Shown: one piece after another, positions 33,206 to 43,604 of the stretch | How the letters are laid out: each line of letters starts with the position of its first letter | Position numbering within the stretch: position 1 is the first letter of the stretch | Source: Closterium sp. Naga37s-1 | Lineage: Eukaryota; Streptophyta; Zygnematophyceae; Desmidiales; Closteriaceae | Direction: 5' to 3' | Length of the DNA stretch: 64,000 nt | Assembly: GCA_947471745.1 (NCBI GenBank) | Contig: CANJKZ010000534.1 | Location: 457,627-521,626, forward strand | The notes under the pieces: model-generated | Database searches by the model: none | Told to the model about the DNA's origin: nothing | The model's input: the letters and a program-made list of their open reading frames with translations, nothing else | Translations under genes and position numbers: made by a program

Positions 33206-34282
33206 CTAGACGACTAGCAGCGCAAACAGTGGGGTGAGGACAGTGCAGTGAAAAGGCGCTGTGCTCACCAGACTGGGCAGGTCGGGCGGCCCTGAAGGAG
33301 GGCGGCGCGGCGGCTGGGCGGCCCGGCGGCTCGGCGGCTCAGCTGCTGGGCGGCTCGGCTGCTGGGCGGCTCGGCTGCTGGGCGGCGCGGCCGCTGGGCG
33401 GCTCGGCTGCTGGGCGGCTCGGCTGCTCGGCGGCTCGGCGGCTCGGCTGCTGGGCGGCTCGGCTGCTGGGCGGCTCGGCGGCTCGGCTGCTGGGCGGCTC
33501 GGCTGTGCTGCTGCAGGGCACGGGGCCGCAGGTAAGGGCGGCGGGGCCGCTGGTAAGGGCGGCGTGGCCGCGGGTAGGGTGGCGGGGCCGCAGATAGGGT
33601 GGCGGGGCCGCAGATAGGGTGGCGGGGCCGCAGCAGAGGGCGGCGGGGCCGCAGGTAAGGTGGCGGGGCCGCAGGTAAGGTGGCGGGGCCGCAGGTAAGG
33701 TGGCGGGGCCGCAGCAGAGGGCGGCGGGGCCGCAGGTAAGGGCGGGGCCGCAGGTAAGGTGGCGGGGCTGCGAGGAAGGGCGGCGGGACCGCTAGGTAGG
33801 GCGGCGGGGCCGGCGATGGGGCGGCGGGGCCGCGCGATGGGGCGGCGGGGCCGCGCGATGGGGTGGCGGGGCCGCGAGGAAGGGCGGCGGGGCCGCGCGA
33901 TGGGGCGGCGGGGCCGCGCGATGGGGCGGCGGGGCCGCGCGATGGGGCGGCGGGGCCGCGATGGGGCGGCGGGGCCGCTAGGTAGGGCGGCGGGGCCGCG
34001 CAATGGGGCGGCGAGGCCGCGAGGTAGGGCGGCGGGGCCGCTAGGTAGGGCGGCGGAGCCGCTAGGAGAGAGGCGGCGGGGCCGCGAAGACGGGCGGCGG
34101 GGCCGCGGAGACGGGTGGCGGGGCCGCAGTGCAGGGCCGCTAGGGCGGCTCGACGAAGTGAGGGCCCGAAGCGCGACTCGGGCTGAGCGCGCTTCGGGCA
34201 GGAAAAAAAAAATCGATGTGGTGGGCCCTAAGCACAGTTCCCAAGGGGGAACCTGCTCGATACCATGAGAAGATTTGAACAA
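33206..34282 (-). repeat. GC-rich leader of Copia-B with a long open frame
   Basis: Between LTR and gag-pol, about 33280-34160 is tandem GC-rich DNA with several unit types (for example a 21-bp unit at about 33817-33960). A 358-codon Pro/Ala/Arg-rich frame starts inside the 5' LTR and its stop (33206-33208) is 4 nt before the gag-pol ATG. Because the repeat has no internal stops on either strand, the long frame may be a composition effect. Its position relative to the main ATG is still notable. Confidence 0.6.
34241..34265 (-). promoter_or_regulatory. Primer-binding site of Copia-B
   Basis: On the minus strand TGGTATCGAGCAGG follows the LTR directly. It is a variant of the site in Copia-A. 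Confidence 0.65.
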
Positions 34283-34397
34283 GAATTAATGAACTATGAA
34301 ATGAAGTGAGTACAAATATGAAACCCTAATTGGTTGTACCCCCTATGGGATACCCCACTATAGCCTACACAACAGCATAAGCTATAATGTTCTGACA
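34266..34397 (-). repeat. 5' LTR of Copia-B (element sense)
   Basis: 132 bp, one difference from 26882-27013. Confidence 0.92.
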
Positions 34398-34402
34398 CCC
34401 GC

Positions 34403-35332
34403 CTCTTCATCTCTACCGTCGTTCGACTGCACGGGATACCAGCATCAATCATCAGCGACAGAGACACGAAATTCACCAGCAACTTCTGGCGGAACATGTG
34501 GCAGCAGTTCGGCACACGACTACAGTTTAGTTCATCGTACCACCCCGAAACAGACGGACAGACAGAACGGACAAATCAGACCATGGAACAGCTCATCCGG
34601 GCCACGTGCGACGACCCAAACACGTGGGAACAGCAACTGCCACTCATCGAATTCGCATACAACAACGCCCCATCCGCCACGACCCAACAGTCACCATTTT
34701 ACCTGAATTACGGACAAGACCCAACAGTACCCATGACCCCGAATCTCGACAACCCGGTTCCACGCGCGCAACAGTTCGCCGAAATCTTGCAAGCAGCACG
34801 GACCAGGGCAGCAGACGCAATTAAAAAAGCTAACATCATCGCTAAACGCAATGCCGACCGCCACCGCAGACCTGTCACTTACCAGCCCGACGACTTAGTT
34901 TTGCTCGACACCCAAAATCTCCGACTGCCCATCACCCCGAAACTCCGCCCCCAATACTGCGGGCCATTTCGCATAAGCCACATGCTTACACCTGTCACCG
35001 CCCACCTCCTCCTCCCTGCTGACTGGTACGTCAGCCCCTCATTCCACGTCAGCCTACTTCGCCCCTACGTCCCGTCCACGAGCCAACTGCCACGCAATCG
35101 CCCAGCCAGCATGACACGACCACCGACTGAACCACTCATCACCCCCGAGAAAATCCTGAGTCACAGAGTTCGCGACCCTCGAGGAGCCCGAAGGATCGAG
35201 TTCTTACTCCGCTGGAAGGACCGTACACCCACCGAAGACAATTGGGTTCCCCTGGACAGAATCGAAAACCACCCCGTCCTCACCGAGTATCTGCGCAGCC
35301 GGAATTTCAGGGATGTACACGCACTTTCGTAA
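34403..35332 (+). CDS. Gypsy-B pol, 3' part: integrase core and chromodomain
   Basis: Continues pol in the same frame after the Copia-B insertion. The integrase catalytic residues lie in ISDRDTKFTSN and YHPETDGQTERTNQ, followed by the C-terminal domain (GPFRISHMLTPVTAHLLLP). The last 55 residues (about 35145-35310) form a chromodomain-like tail: ILSHRVRDPRGARRIEFLLR, then WKDRTPTEDNWVPLDRI. This places the element among chromoviruses. Stop at 35330-35332. Confidence 0.92.
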   Translation, partial: LFISTVVRLHGIPASIISDRDTKFTSNFWRNMWQQFGTRLQFSSSYHPETDGQTERTNQTMEQLIRATCDDPNTWEQQLPLIEFAYNNAPSATTQQSPFYLNYGQDPTVPMTPNLDNPVPRAQQFAEILQAARTRAADAIKKANIIAKRNADRHRRPVTYQPDDLVLLDTQNLRLPITPKLRPQYCGPFRISHMLTPVTAHLLLPADWYVSPSFHVSLLRPYVPSTSQLPRNRPASMTRPPTEPLITPEKILSHRVRDPRGARRIEFLLRWKDRTPTEDNWVPLDRIENHPVLTEYLRSRNFRDVHALS

Positions 35333-35359
35333 GGAGGACCTCCTTAAGGGGGGGGGTAG

Positions 35360-35693
35360 TGTAAGGAAAATCTCTTTTTCCTTACTTCGCGTCCCTGCTC
35401 AACGCGTACATCACTGTAGCACCACAGTCAGCACCGTTACCACTCGCATCGACAATCCGCCCGCCACCTTCGCACGTCGCACCCCGACCTCACGGCTCGG
35501 CGGGTAACCCGCGCTCCGGGCCTCCGCTTCGACACTTTTCCCAACCTCAGTCCCAGGCCCGTCGCGCGACAACCACAGCCCATTACCGTTACCACTGTAG
35601 TCTCACTATATATTCTTCGCTCATACCTTCGCTCATTGTACTCTTGCTTCGATAGTGCAATTCTCGTTCATTCACTCAATTGCACTCGTAACA
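35360..35693 (+). repeat. 3' LTR of Gypsy-B
   Basis: 334 bp, preceded by the G-run polypurine tract at about 35346-35359. Confidence 0.92.
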
Positions 35694-35698
35694 TCAAC

Positions 35699-36052
35699 AC
35701 AATTGCAACACAATTGAAACTCTCGCTTGAAAGTTGTGTTCAAATCTGATTGTAGATTTTCTAGCACTTCAGTTGGATTCGCGTCAAACTTCCGTGAAGC
35801 CTCCGTGAAGGCTGAGAGACTCGAAATTCCTTCGTGAGATTCGCGTCAAAGCCCCGTCAAGGCCCCGCGAAGGGCCTGGTCTGCAGAATTCGGGTGTAAG
35901 GCCCGTTTGAGGCCCGTGAAGGTTCCGTGAAAGCCCCGTGAAGGGCGCGTGAAGCAGAAAACGAGCCGAGGGATCGTCAGGATCGAGTAAAGGCCTCGCG
36001 AAGGCCTCGTCAAGGTCGCGTCAGCCTGAGGAGTGGCGTTTCGGGACCAACA
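35699..36052 (+). repeat. 3' LTR of GP-1, second part
   Basis: Resumes the GP-1 LTR after Gypsy-B and ends CCAACA; followed by AGGAT (36053-36057). It has small deletions relative to the 5' LTR. Confidence 0.9.
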
Positions 36053-36057
36053 AGGAT

Positions 36058-36540
36058 AACATGATAGTACGGATGTCGCGACAGACGCCAATGTTCTTTA
36101 ATGTCCAAGTCGCCGCTGTTCGTATCGTCACAGCCAGTCAATATCTTCGTTGCAACGGTTGTTTCGTAGAGTATAGAAGCGTCGCTCACCCAGCTTTTTA
36201 AACTCTACCTAAAAGTCACCTCGTGTAATGGCCGTGGATACGTTACCGGCTGCTGCTCGTCGCCAAGAAGGACACGTTACCGGCTGTCCCCGTTTCTCCT
36301 CCGTTTCCGCCGTCGCTCTCAGTCGGCCGTCGCGCTCAATTTCCACCGACGCTCTACGTTTCCACAGCCGCTCTCGCGCTTCCGACGTTCCTCATAGACG
36401 CAATCAATGGGCGACCACGTGGTCGTTGACTTGAGGGGCGAGACGCGGCAACGCGGCGACGGTTCATGGCCACGTGGCTTTCTGTCAGTCAGCACAGTCT
36501 TGGAGTCCGGACCGGATGTCGCTACTTCGTATCAAAAGAT
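36058..36540. other. Host DNA to the right of the retrotransposon block
   Basis: No recognisable gene. A frame at 36228-36434 (MAVDTLPAAARRQEGH) has no family signal. Confidence 0.3.
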
Positions 36541-39500
36541 GCTGTCGCGCACACGAGGAGAGCGGACCGGGCGTGGCCTGGTGAGTGCCATTGGGGGAAC
36601 TTCTGGGGGGGTAGAGTAGGTCGTAGGGCGCCGCCAGCGCAGAGTCGTCAGTCACTTGCTTGCTGCCTTGCTCCCTTACTCCGTCTGCAATTAACCTAGT
36701 TTTTGTGCTTTTCTGGTCTGTGGTTCTGTTGTGCCATGTGGTTCCGTTATGGTATGCACGCGTGTGTTTGCGAGTGACTAAATCATGGCTTCCAAGCCTG
36801 TGCGTGCTTGGGTGCGTGCGGTGTGGCATAGTATAAACCATCAGTGTGTCTCAGGAGCGTCAGAGGCAGCGACACAGACGGGATAGCGAGGAAGGCAGCC
36901 CGGAGGATGGGTAGCAGCAGGGTGGTGTTGCCTGGGGAGAAAGGGTGGTGCCAGAGCGGCAGTGCAACGGATGGAGCGAGGTACGTGCCAGGGGGTGTCT
37001 GCATGGGGGCAGTGAAGTCAGTCGTAGAGCGTCGCCGCGCAGAGGCAACAGTCATGCGTCTTGCCCTTGGTTCCTTTACTCGCATCCTGCTGCTTCTAAC
37101 CCTCCCTTCTTGCCCCGCTTCTGTGTGCGTGCCTCTCTCCCTGTGCGTGTGTGTGACTCATGGCCTGCGAGACAAAGCTGCTGTTCAGCAGAACTGCTGT
37201 CAAAGCGACAGAGCTGCTGGTTCAGCCGTCAGAGCGATGGAGGTGCTGGTTCCGCCATCACACGAGAGTTACAGACTGGGCTTCACCTTGTGAGTGCGCT
37301 AGGGAGAGCTTCAGGGGGGCCGAGTAGGTTCTAAGGCGCCGCCAGCACAGAGCCTCAGTCTGCTTTCTCTTGCGCTAGTCCCCCTTACCGTTCCTATTGC
37401 AACTAACAAACTACTACTATTTGTCTCTGTTTCTGTGACATGCATGTGTGTCTGCCTCAAGGCCTCCAAGCCTGTGCGTGAGTGGCCGTGTGATGCAGCT
37501 GTGCATCGGCGTATGCGGCGTGGCACGGTGTGCACAGTCAGTGGGTTTCAGGAGCGTCTGGCAGCGATGCAGAGGCGGTAGCGAGGAGAGCAACAACTGC
37601 GAATGCCAAGCACCCTGGAGCACCGTCAGTGTCTTTCAGCACCCTGGCACGCCTAACTTGGAGCATTGTCAGCAGCAACAGCAATGGTGCGTGCCAGGGG
37701 GTGCTTGCAGGGGGGCAGTGAAGTGAGTCGTAGGGCGTCGCCGCGCAGAGGCAACAGTCGCGGCTCTTGCCCTTGCCTCCACCACTCGCCTCCTGCTGCT
37801 TCTAACCCTCCCTTCTTGCCCCACTTCTGTGTGCGTGCGTCTCTCTCCCCATGTGTGTGTGTGCCTCATGGCCTGGGACAGAGGGGAATGGCTATGTGGC
37901 GTTTTGGCAGTCAGCAGAGTCCCGTGGTGTGGCTGTGGCTTCTCCTCCTCACAGCATGCTGTGGCGCACGCGAGGAGAGCGGACCGGGCGTGGCCTGGTG
38001 AGAGCCATGGGGGCAGCTGCTGGGGGGGAGATCAGGTCGTAGGGCGGCGCCTGCCCAAATTCGTCAGTCTCTTGCTTGCAGACTTGCTCTCTTGCTCGTC
38101 TCCGCCTGCAACTAACCTGGTTCTTGCAACCCCCTTGTGTGTGGTCCTGTTGTGGCGTGCACGCGTGTGTCTGCGAGTTGCTGAATCATGGCTTCCAAGC
38201 CTGTGCGTGATGCAGCTGGGCATTGGTGCATGCGGTGTGGCACAGTGTGGACCGTCATTGTATTTCAGGAGTGTCAGAGGCAGTGACTTAGACTCAGTGA
38301 GGAGGCAACGACCGCAACAACCGAGCAACAGTCGTGAAGGAGCACGGGAAGCTGAAGGGTGGTGGTGCTTGGGCCGAAGTCGTTGTGCCAGAGCGCGGTG
38401 AACGGACGAAGGGAGGTACGTGGCGGGGGGGGTGCTTGCAGGGGGGCAGTGAAGTGAGTCGTAGGGCGTCGCCGCGCAGAGGCAACAGTCGTGTCTCTTG
38501 CCCTTGCCTCCACCACTCGCCTCCTGCTGCTTCTAACCCTCCCTTCTTGCTCCGCTTCTCTCTGTGTGTGTGTGTGTGTGTATCGTCTCCCCTCCCTTGC
38601 GTGTGTGTGCCTCATGGCATGGGCTGCAACACGGAGGGGAATTACTACGTGGCTTTCTGGCGGTCAGCAGGGTGTCTTGTGACGCAACCGTCGCTGTTCC
38701 GCCCCGAAAGACACTGTCGAGCACACAAGGAGAGCGGACCGGGCGTCGTCTGGTGAGAGCCATGGGAGGAGCTGCTGTGGGGGTAGAGTAGGTCATAGGG
38801 CGCCGCTAGCACAGAGTCGTCAGTCAGTTGCTTGCTGCCTTGCTCTCTTGCTCCTCTCCTGCTGCAACTAACCTAGCTCTTGTGCCTTTGTCTTCTGTGC
38901 TTCTGTTGGTGCATGTGCGCGTACGTCTGTGCGTGCGTGTTTGCTTCATGGGATCCAAGCGTATGCAGGAGAAGCCGTGTGATGCAGCTGTGCATTGGGG
39001 GTGCATGCGCTTTGGCATGGTGTGGACCGTGAGTGTGTTTCAGGAGTGTCAGGTGCGTTGGCGCAGGGGGGGGTTTAACGAGGAGAGATTGGACTGCAGC
39101 GACCAATCACCCTGGAGCGCTGTCAGTGTGTTTCAGGAACATCAGCAGCAGCAACACCACCAGCCGCCGAGCAGCCTGGACCACGGGCAGCAGCAGGATG
39201 GTGCTGCGTGGGGAAAAGGCGTGGAGCAGGAGCGGCAGAGCGGCGGGCGGAGCGAGGTACGTGGCAGGGGATGCTTGCAGCGGGGCAGTGAAGTGAGTTG
39301 TAGGGCGTCGCCGCGCAGAGGCAACAGTCGTGTCTGCTGCTCTCGAGTCCCACCACTCGCTTCCACCTGCTTCTTACCCTCCCTTCTTGCGTTGATTCTG
39401 TGTGTGTGCGTCTTTCCCCGTGCGTGTGTCTCACGGCTTGTGAGACGGAGGGCAATGGCAGGGAGTGGAGGGAGGGGTGACATGCGTGCAGGCCAACACA

Positions 39501-39900
39501 CAACAGCAGCTTTGGTGAATGCAGCAGCGTTGGGAATTGTAGCAGCAGCAGCAACAGCGCCTTCATGTCAGCAGCAGCAGCAGTGGACAAGCAGCCGGGG
39601 TCACGGGCAGCAGCAGGGTGGAGCTGCTCGAGGCGAAGGTGAGGGCGCAGGAGTGACAGGGTGGGGTGCTGAGCGTGCGGGCGGAGCGAGGTACGTGGCA
39701 GGGGGGGTGCTTGCAGGGGGGCAGTGAAGTGAGTCGTAGGGCGTCGCCGCGCAGAGGCAGGCACCAGTCGTGGCTCTTGCCCTTGCCTCCTCCGTCACTC
39801 GCCTCCTGCTGCTTCTAACCCTCCCTTCTTGCCCCGCTTCTGTCTATGTGCGTGCGTCTCTTCCCGTGCGTGTGTGTGCCTCACGACCTGCGAGACGGAG
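36541..39900 (+). repeat. Degenerate composite tandem array with exon-like segments
   Basis: A core related to TCGTAGGGCGTCGCCGCGCA recurs near 36619, 37021, 37328, 37727, 38036, 38458, 38791, 39298 and 39734. Two core types alternate, giving a higher-order unit of about 710-745 bp, longer towards the right end. Between cores the units carry splice-like borders: TTTCAG followed by GAGYGTC (near 36855, 37548, 38268, 39044), then a Gln/Ser-rich segment, then GAG followed by GTACGTG (near 36980, 38415, 39255, 39690). Possible peptides are similar between units (GSSRVVLPGEKGW; GSSRMVLRGEKAW), but other units have stops in that frame. This may be a gene built from duplicated exons, or its decayed remains. 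No start or end could be fixed. Confidence 0.55.
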
Positions 39901-40139
39901 GGCAATGGCAGGGAAGGGACGGGGCGTGACATGTGAATGTGGGGACGGCGGAAGGGAGGTGGGGAATGTGTGTGTGGGTGTGTGCGTGCATCGTGGGTGT
40001 GCCTCCCAGCCCCCCATCCTGGTGTGCAGCGGATTGTTCTTGGAAGGCCTGCCCATCGGTTGGCACAACAAGCTGCTTCCTTGTTTGATGCAAGAGGCAA
40101 CTAGGAGGGAAGGTGCAGTAGCAGGGCGAATGCACCATG

Positions 40140-41312
40140 CATTGCTTTCTTTGTCGCAGCCCCTTTTCCAGCTGCCATCTTCCATCTCTTCTGCCATGTC
40201 GGTGCTCTTTCACACCCTCACCCTCTCGTCCTCTCGCTTCTCCTCTCGTTGCTCGCACCTTTCTTCCCTTTCCTTGACATCCTTCCTCCCATCCCTTCCA
40301 GCACTCAATGGGGCAGTGGCTGCAGCAACTCTGGGTTCTCCAGTGGCTGCACTGCACAACCGTATGATCATAAAACCCTCAGCACACATTGACGTGAGTG
40401 AATGAGTGGACTAGATCAAGTGCTGTCTTTCGTCTCCGTTTGCCATTTTCCAGGTTTCTGTTGTGTTGCTCCGTTTCTGCTGTTCCATCTTGTCTACCAG
40501 CTTTCCACTGTCCATGTGTCTTTGCTGCTGTGTTTCCAGATGTTTGTGCCACTCTGCTTACCTCTCAAACCCCTCCTCTCCTGCGCTCTCCTCTACTCGG
40601 CTCTCCTCTCTTTCATCACCCGAAGGGCAGCACCTCCAGTCGTGCACCAACAGCAAGTGCAGCAGCAGCGGTGGCAGGCAGCAGCAGCAGTGGTGTGGTG
40701 ACTCCAGCAGCAATGGAGGAGTAGGTTAATGTGCTTCTGGTTGTAAAATATCACTTGCGGTCCTGTTAGGCTCCCATCTCTTACCCATCTCGTTTCTCTC
40801 TTGACCTTGATTGACTCCTCAGCCTCTCACACACTTGCTTCTCCTCTCTTTGCTCATGCCTTTCTTCCTCGTCCTTGCCATCTGTTTCTTTTTATTCTCA
40901 AAAACGCCCTTGCCATCCCTCCTCCCGTCCAGCACTCAAGGGAGCAGTGGCTGCAGCAACTCAGGAATCCCCAGTGGCTGCACTGCACCACAGCCGGATC
41001 ATGTCATGGCTACACACAAGGAACTGTGAGTGGATCAGATCGAATGGAATACTGTTCCCCTGTTGTGCCGTTCTGTCTTGTATACCAACTTTCCACGGTG
41101 AGCATGTGTCTTTGCTGCTGTGTTCCCAGATGGGTTAATCTGCTCAGCCCAATCTTGCTCAGCTCTCAAACCCCTCGTCTCCTGCGCTCTCCTCATCTCC
41201 GTTCTCCTCTCTTCCATGGCGCAAAGAGCAAAGAGCAGCACCGTGGCCACCTTTAATCTGGAGCTGGCACCGTGGGCAGTTGGAGTGGCAGCAGCAGCAG
41301 TGGAAGAGTGAG
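40140..41312 (+). repeat. Tandem duplication of about 0.6 kb with exon-like segments
   Basis: Unit 1 is about 40140-40725 and unit 2 about 40790-41312. Each has a C/T-rich stretch ending in CCAG, then an exon-like segment encoding L(N/K)GAVAAAT..SPVAALH with a GTGAGTG donor (near 40395 and 41028), and a later segment ending in an Ala-rich peptide closed by Glu-Glu-stop (PAAMEE near 40724; AAAVEE near 41311). The match in frame and in splice-like borders supports former coding function. Family unknown. Confidence 0.5.
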
Positions 41313-42440
41313 CAGCAGTGAATGGAAGCACATTCCTACAAATCCAGCAGCATAGGCAGCAGCCGTGGCGTTGGTGGCAGAGTCAGCGGATGCTGCAGCA
41401 GCAATGCAATAAGTGAGTACAGCTTACCCTGTTGCTTCTAAATCCCCTCTATGTGTGGGCTGTTTGTTCTTGTCCAGGTTCCCAAGTCTTACCCGCCGCC
41501 CTTCACCCTTGGCCTAGTAAGCTCGTTCCTCTGTCTTTCTGTGCCCTATTATTATGCTGCCTTTGCCTACCTCCCCTCTCCATGTCACATTCCTCTCTCC
41601 GTGTCTCTCGCACGAACTGTGGGGGAAGCAGTGGCGGCAGCAGCTGCGCTGTGTAATCTCCATGGTAGATGTGATGGGAGACCCTGCCAAGCTGTGTCTG
41701 CTAGCCGTGCCCATGTAATGTCTCTCGCTTCCTGCTGGCTTCTCTCTGTGCTTCTCATCGGCATTGATGTGGATGTGCAGTGCAGGGCGGGGAGGGCGGC
41801 ATGTGGGGACAGCTCATTGCTGTCCTGTCCACGTTGTGTGGGGCAGGGACGAGGACGTGTGAGGTGGACCAAGCGTGTTCATTCCTTCAAGACCAAGGCA
41901 GCATCATCAGAGACTTTCTGGCACAGCATTGGCGAGCTCACCATGGCCCTCTGGCTGCTGCTGTCTTAGCTGTGCCATGCATAGCTATGCTTTGCTTAGC
42001 TGTGCTATAATGTGCTGTGCTGTGGTGGGATGGGCCTGCATGTTGTAGAATAGGTGGTCGGGGTGGGCAGCCTGGAGGATGCAAGGGCACAAGCTCCCAT
42101 GCAGGACGGAGTGTCTTCCTGCAGGTGCTGTGCTGTGCCATGATGACTTGTGCTGCACGATGCTGTGCTGTGGCACAGGGAGGACTTCACTGCTATCGGC
42201 CAAGCCCTCTTGTTGAGAGAGAGCAAGGTGGGGCTGACATGATGTGAGAGGCACAGGGCCCCGATGGGGAACAGAACAGGTGACAGTGCTGCGCACACTC
42301 AAAGTGCATGTGGATTGTGCATACTGAAGAGGCCACCACGAACAGGACAGGATACAGGCAAACCCCACACACACAATCAGGTATGGTATGGCAGGGGCTG
42401 ACAAGGAAGCTTGAGGGTGTTTACACTTTACACAGGGACT
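41313..42440. other. Unassigned region with repeat-like C/T-rich and G/C-skewed stretches
   Basis: An Ala-rich exon-like piece (EAVAAAAALCNLHG, about 41618-41662) resembles the segments at 40320 and 40940. Otherwise there are many short TGTGCTGTGC-type repeats (41970-42190) and no gene I can support. Confidence 0.3.
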
Positions 42441-43310
42441 GCAGTACAGGACAGGACTGGTCTGGAGTGCCCAAATACCGGTAAGACAATCAATCACCCT
42501 TAAAGCCTGCATGCAAAATAGTGACCCCCAACCCAGCTTGAAATGGCCCAGGATATGCTAGTGTGTTGTTGAGAATTTTTACCAATGGAAAAACAGCTTG
42601 CTACAGTTCGGGATCGGGACTGAAAAACAGTGGTAACCACTAGTTTCGGAGTGTGATAGGTTGACGATATCAAAAGCCCAAACCACGGACCCAGATTGGT
42701 CGAGAGTAAATAGATATGGTTCCCGCGTCTCACTTGCACGACAGATTTGACCACCGTGCGACAAACAAACCAGCCCACCTAGCTCATCAAAGCAGAGTTC
42801 AAGACACGAGAAACAAACTTCCATTGGATGAGGGGAGTTCAACCTCACGAAACAACCCACTGGTGACAGGGTCGTGCCCACGACCATTCTAGTTGGGTCC
42901 AACTAGAATTTCAAATTGGACCAGGGGTGCATAATGCACATGAGTGGCGTGACTGACGGTGTCTCAAATGGAGAGAAATCTAAGCGCGCAGCTACGTGTG
43001 CACCAGAACACACGCGACGCGGTCTTGGAATCAATGAGCACGTACGACGGACATTCTGGGAAGTCAATTAGAGCTCGACGGACAATCTCGTCACGGATGC
43101 TGAGAGTGCCACCAGTGGACTACCTATGCCATTACAACGCATTGCTCAGTTCCTCCTGTGTTATTACTGCCAGAGCCAGGTTGACCGCCCGCTCTAGGCT
43201 ACGCGACGAAAGGGCTGTATTCCGAATGAAGGGGGGGCGTGGTGGCGGCCGTCTTGCACTAGTGAAACGCTACTAGAGGCTACATCAAGGTGCGACATTG
43301 ACCGCATGCA
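42441..43310. other. Unassigned non-repetitive region
   Basis: No recognisable coding region. An 11-bp-arm hairpin sits at 42886-42909 (ATTCTAGTTGG, GT, CCAACTAGAAT). Confidence 0.3.
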
Positions 43311-43317
43311 CTATGAG

Positions 43318-43604
43318 GCTGCTGTGCTCGCGATCAGCAGCCCCGCGCGTTCTGACGGGCTGCTGTGCTCGCGATCAGCAGCCCCGCGCGTTCTGACGGG
43401 CTGCTGTGCTCGCGATCAGCAGCCCCGCGCGTTCTGACGGGCTGCTGTGCTCGCGATCAGCAGCCCCGCGCGTTCTGACGGGCTGCTGTGCTCGCGATCA
43501 GCAGCCCCGCGCGTTCTGACGGGCTGCTGTGCTCGCGATCAGCAGCCCCGCGCGTTCTGACGGGCTGCTGTGCTCGCGATCAGCAGCCCGTCGCGTTCTG
43601 AACG
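43318..43604. repeat. 41-bp minisatellite, 7 copies, each with a hairpin
   Basis: Copies begin at 43318, 43359, 43400, 43441, 43482, 43523 and 43564. The first six are essentially identical and the last diverges at its 3' end. Every unit contains GCTGCTG and CAGCAGC separated by 10 nt, so each can fold into a 7-bp hairpin. Confidence 0.92.

Larger units (their letters stand above)
26882..34397 (-). mobile_element. Copia-B: intact Ty1/Copia element nested in Gypsy-B, minus strand
   Basis: 132-bp LTRs at 34266-34397 (5' in element sense) and 26882-27013 differ at one position, so this is the youngest insertion here. CCCGC flanks it at 26877-26881 and 34398-34402. The order in element sense is LTR, PBS, GC-rich leader, one continuous gag-pol ORF, purine tract ATGGGGGTG, LTR. 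It lies antisense to Gypsy-B, as Copia-A does to Gypsy-A. With an intact ORF and near-identical LTRs it could be active. Confidence 0.96.
22629..35693 (+). mobile_element. Gypsy-B: chromovirus intact apart from the nested Copia-B
   Basis: 334-bp LTRs at 22629-22962 and 35360-35693 (about four differences), with TCAAC at 22624-22628 and 35694-35698. The PBS begins TGGTAT at 22965, with one extra T (TGGTATTCAGAGCC). The order is gag (23079-24323), -1 overlapping pol (24215-26881 and 34403-35332) and a G-run polypurine tract just before 35360. Copia-B sits between complete codons of integrase, and the frame is the same on both sides. I see no other lesion, so this copy was probably functional before Copia-B landed. 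Confidence 0.95.
19216..36052 (+). mobile_element. GP-1: gag-protease-only Copia-like element, split by Gypsy-B
   Basis: The 5' LTR is 19216-20029 (814 bp, perfect TGTTGG/CCAACA ends). The 3' LTR is 22181-22628 continued at 35699-36052, interrupted by Gypsy-B. The target duplication is AGGAT at 19211-19215 and 36053-36057. The internal region of only about 2.15 kb encodes gag and an aspartic protease and nothing resembling integrase, RT or RNase H. It is therefore non-autonomous although it supplies its own capsid and protease. Confidence 0.92.

Noticed and set aside
43318-43604. CRISPR-like array
   Set aside because: The units are contiguous with no unique spacers and the sequence is eukaryotic. 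It is a minisatellite. The 33-bp array at 54221 was rejected for the same reason.
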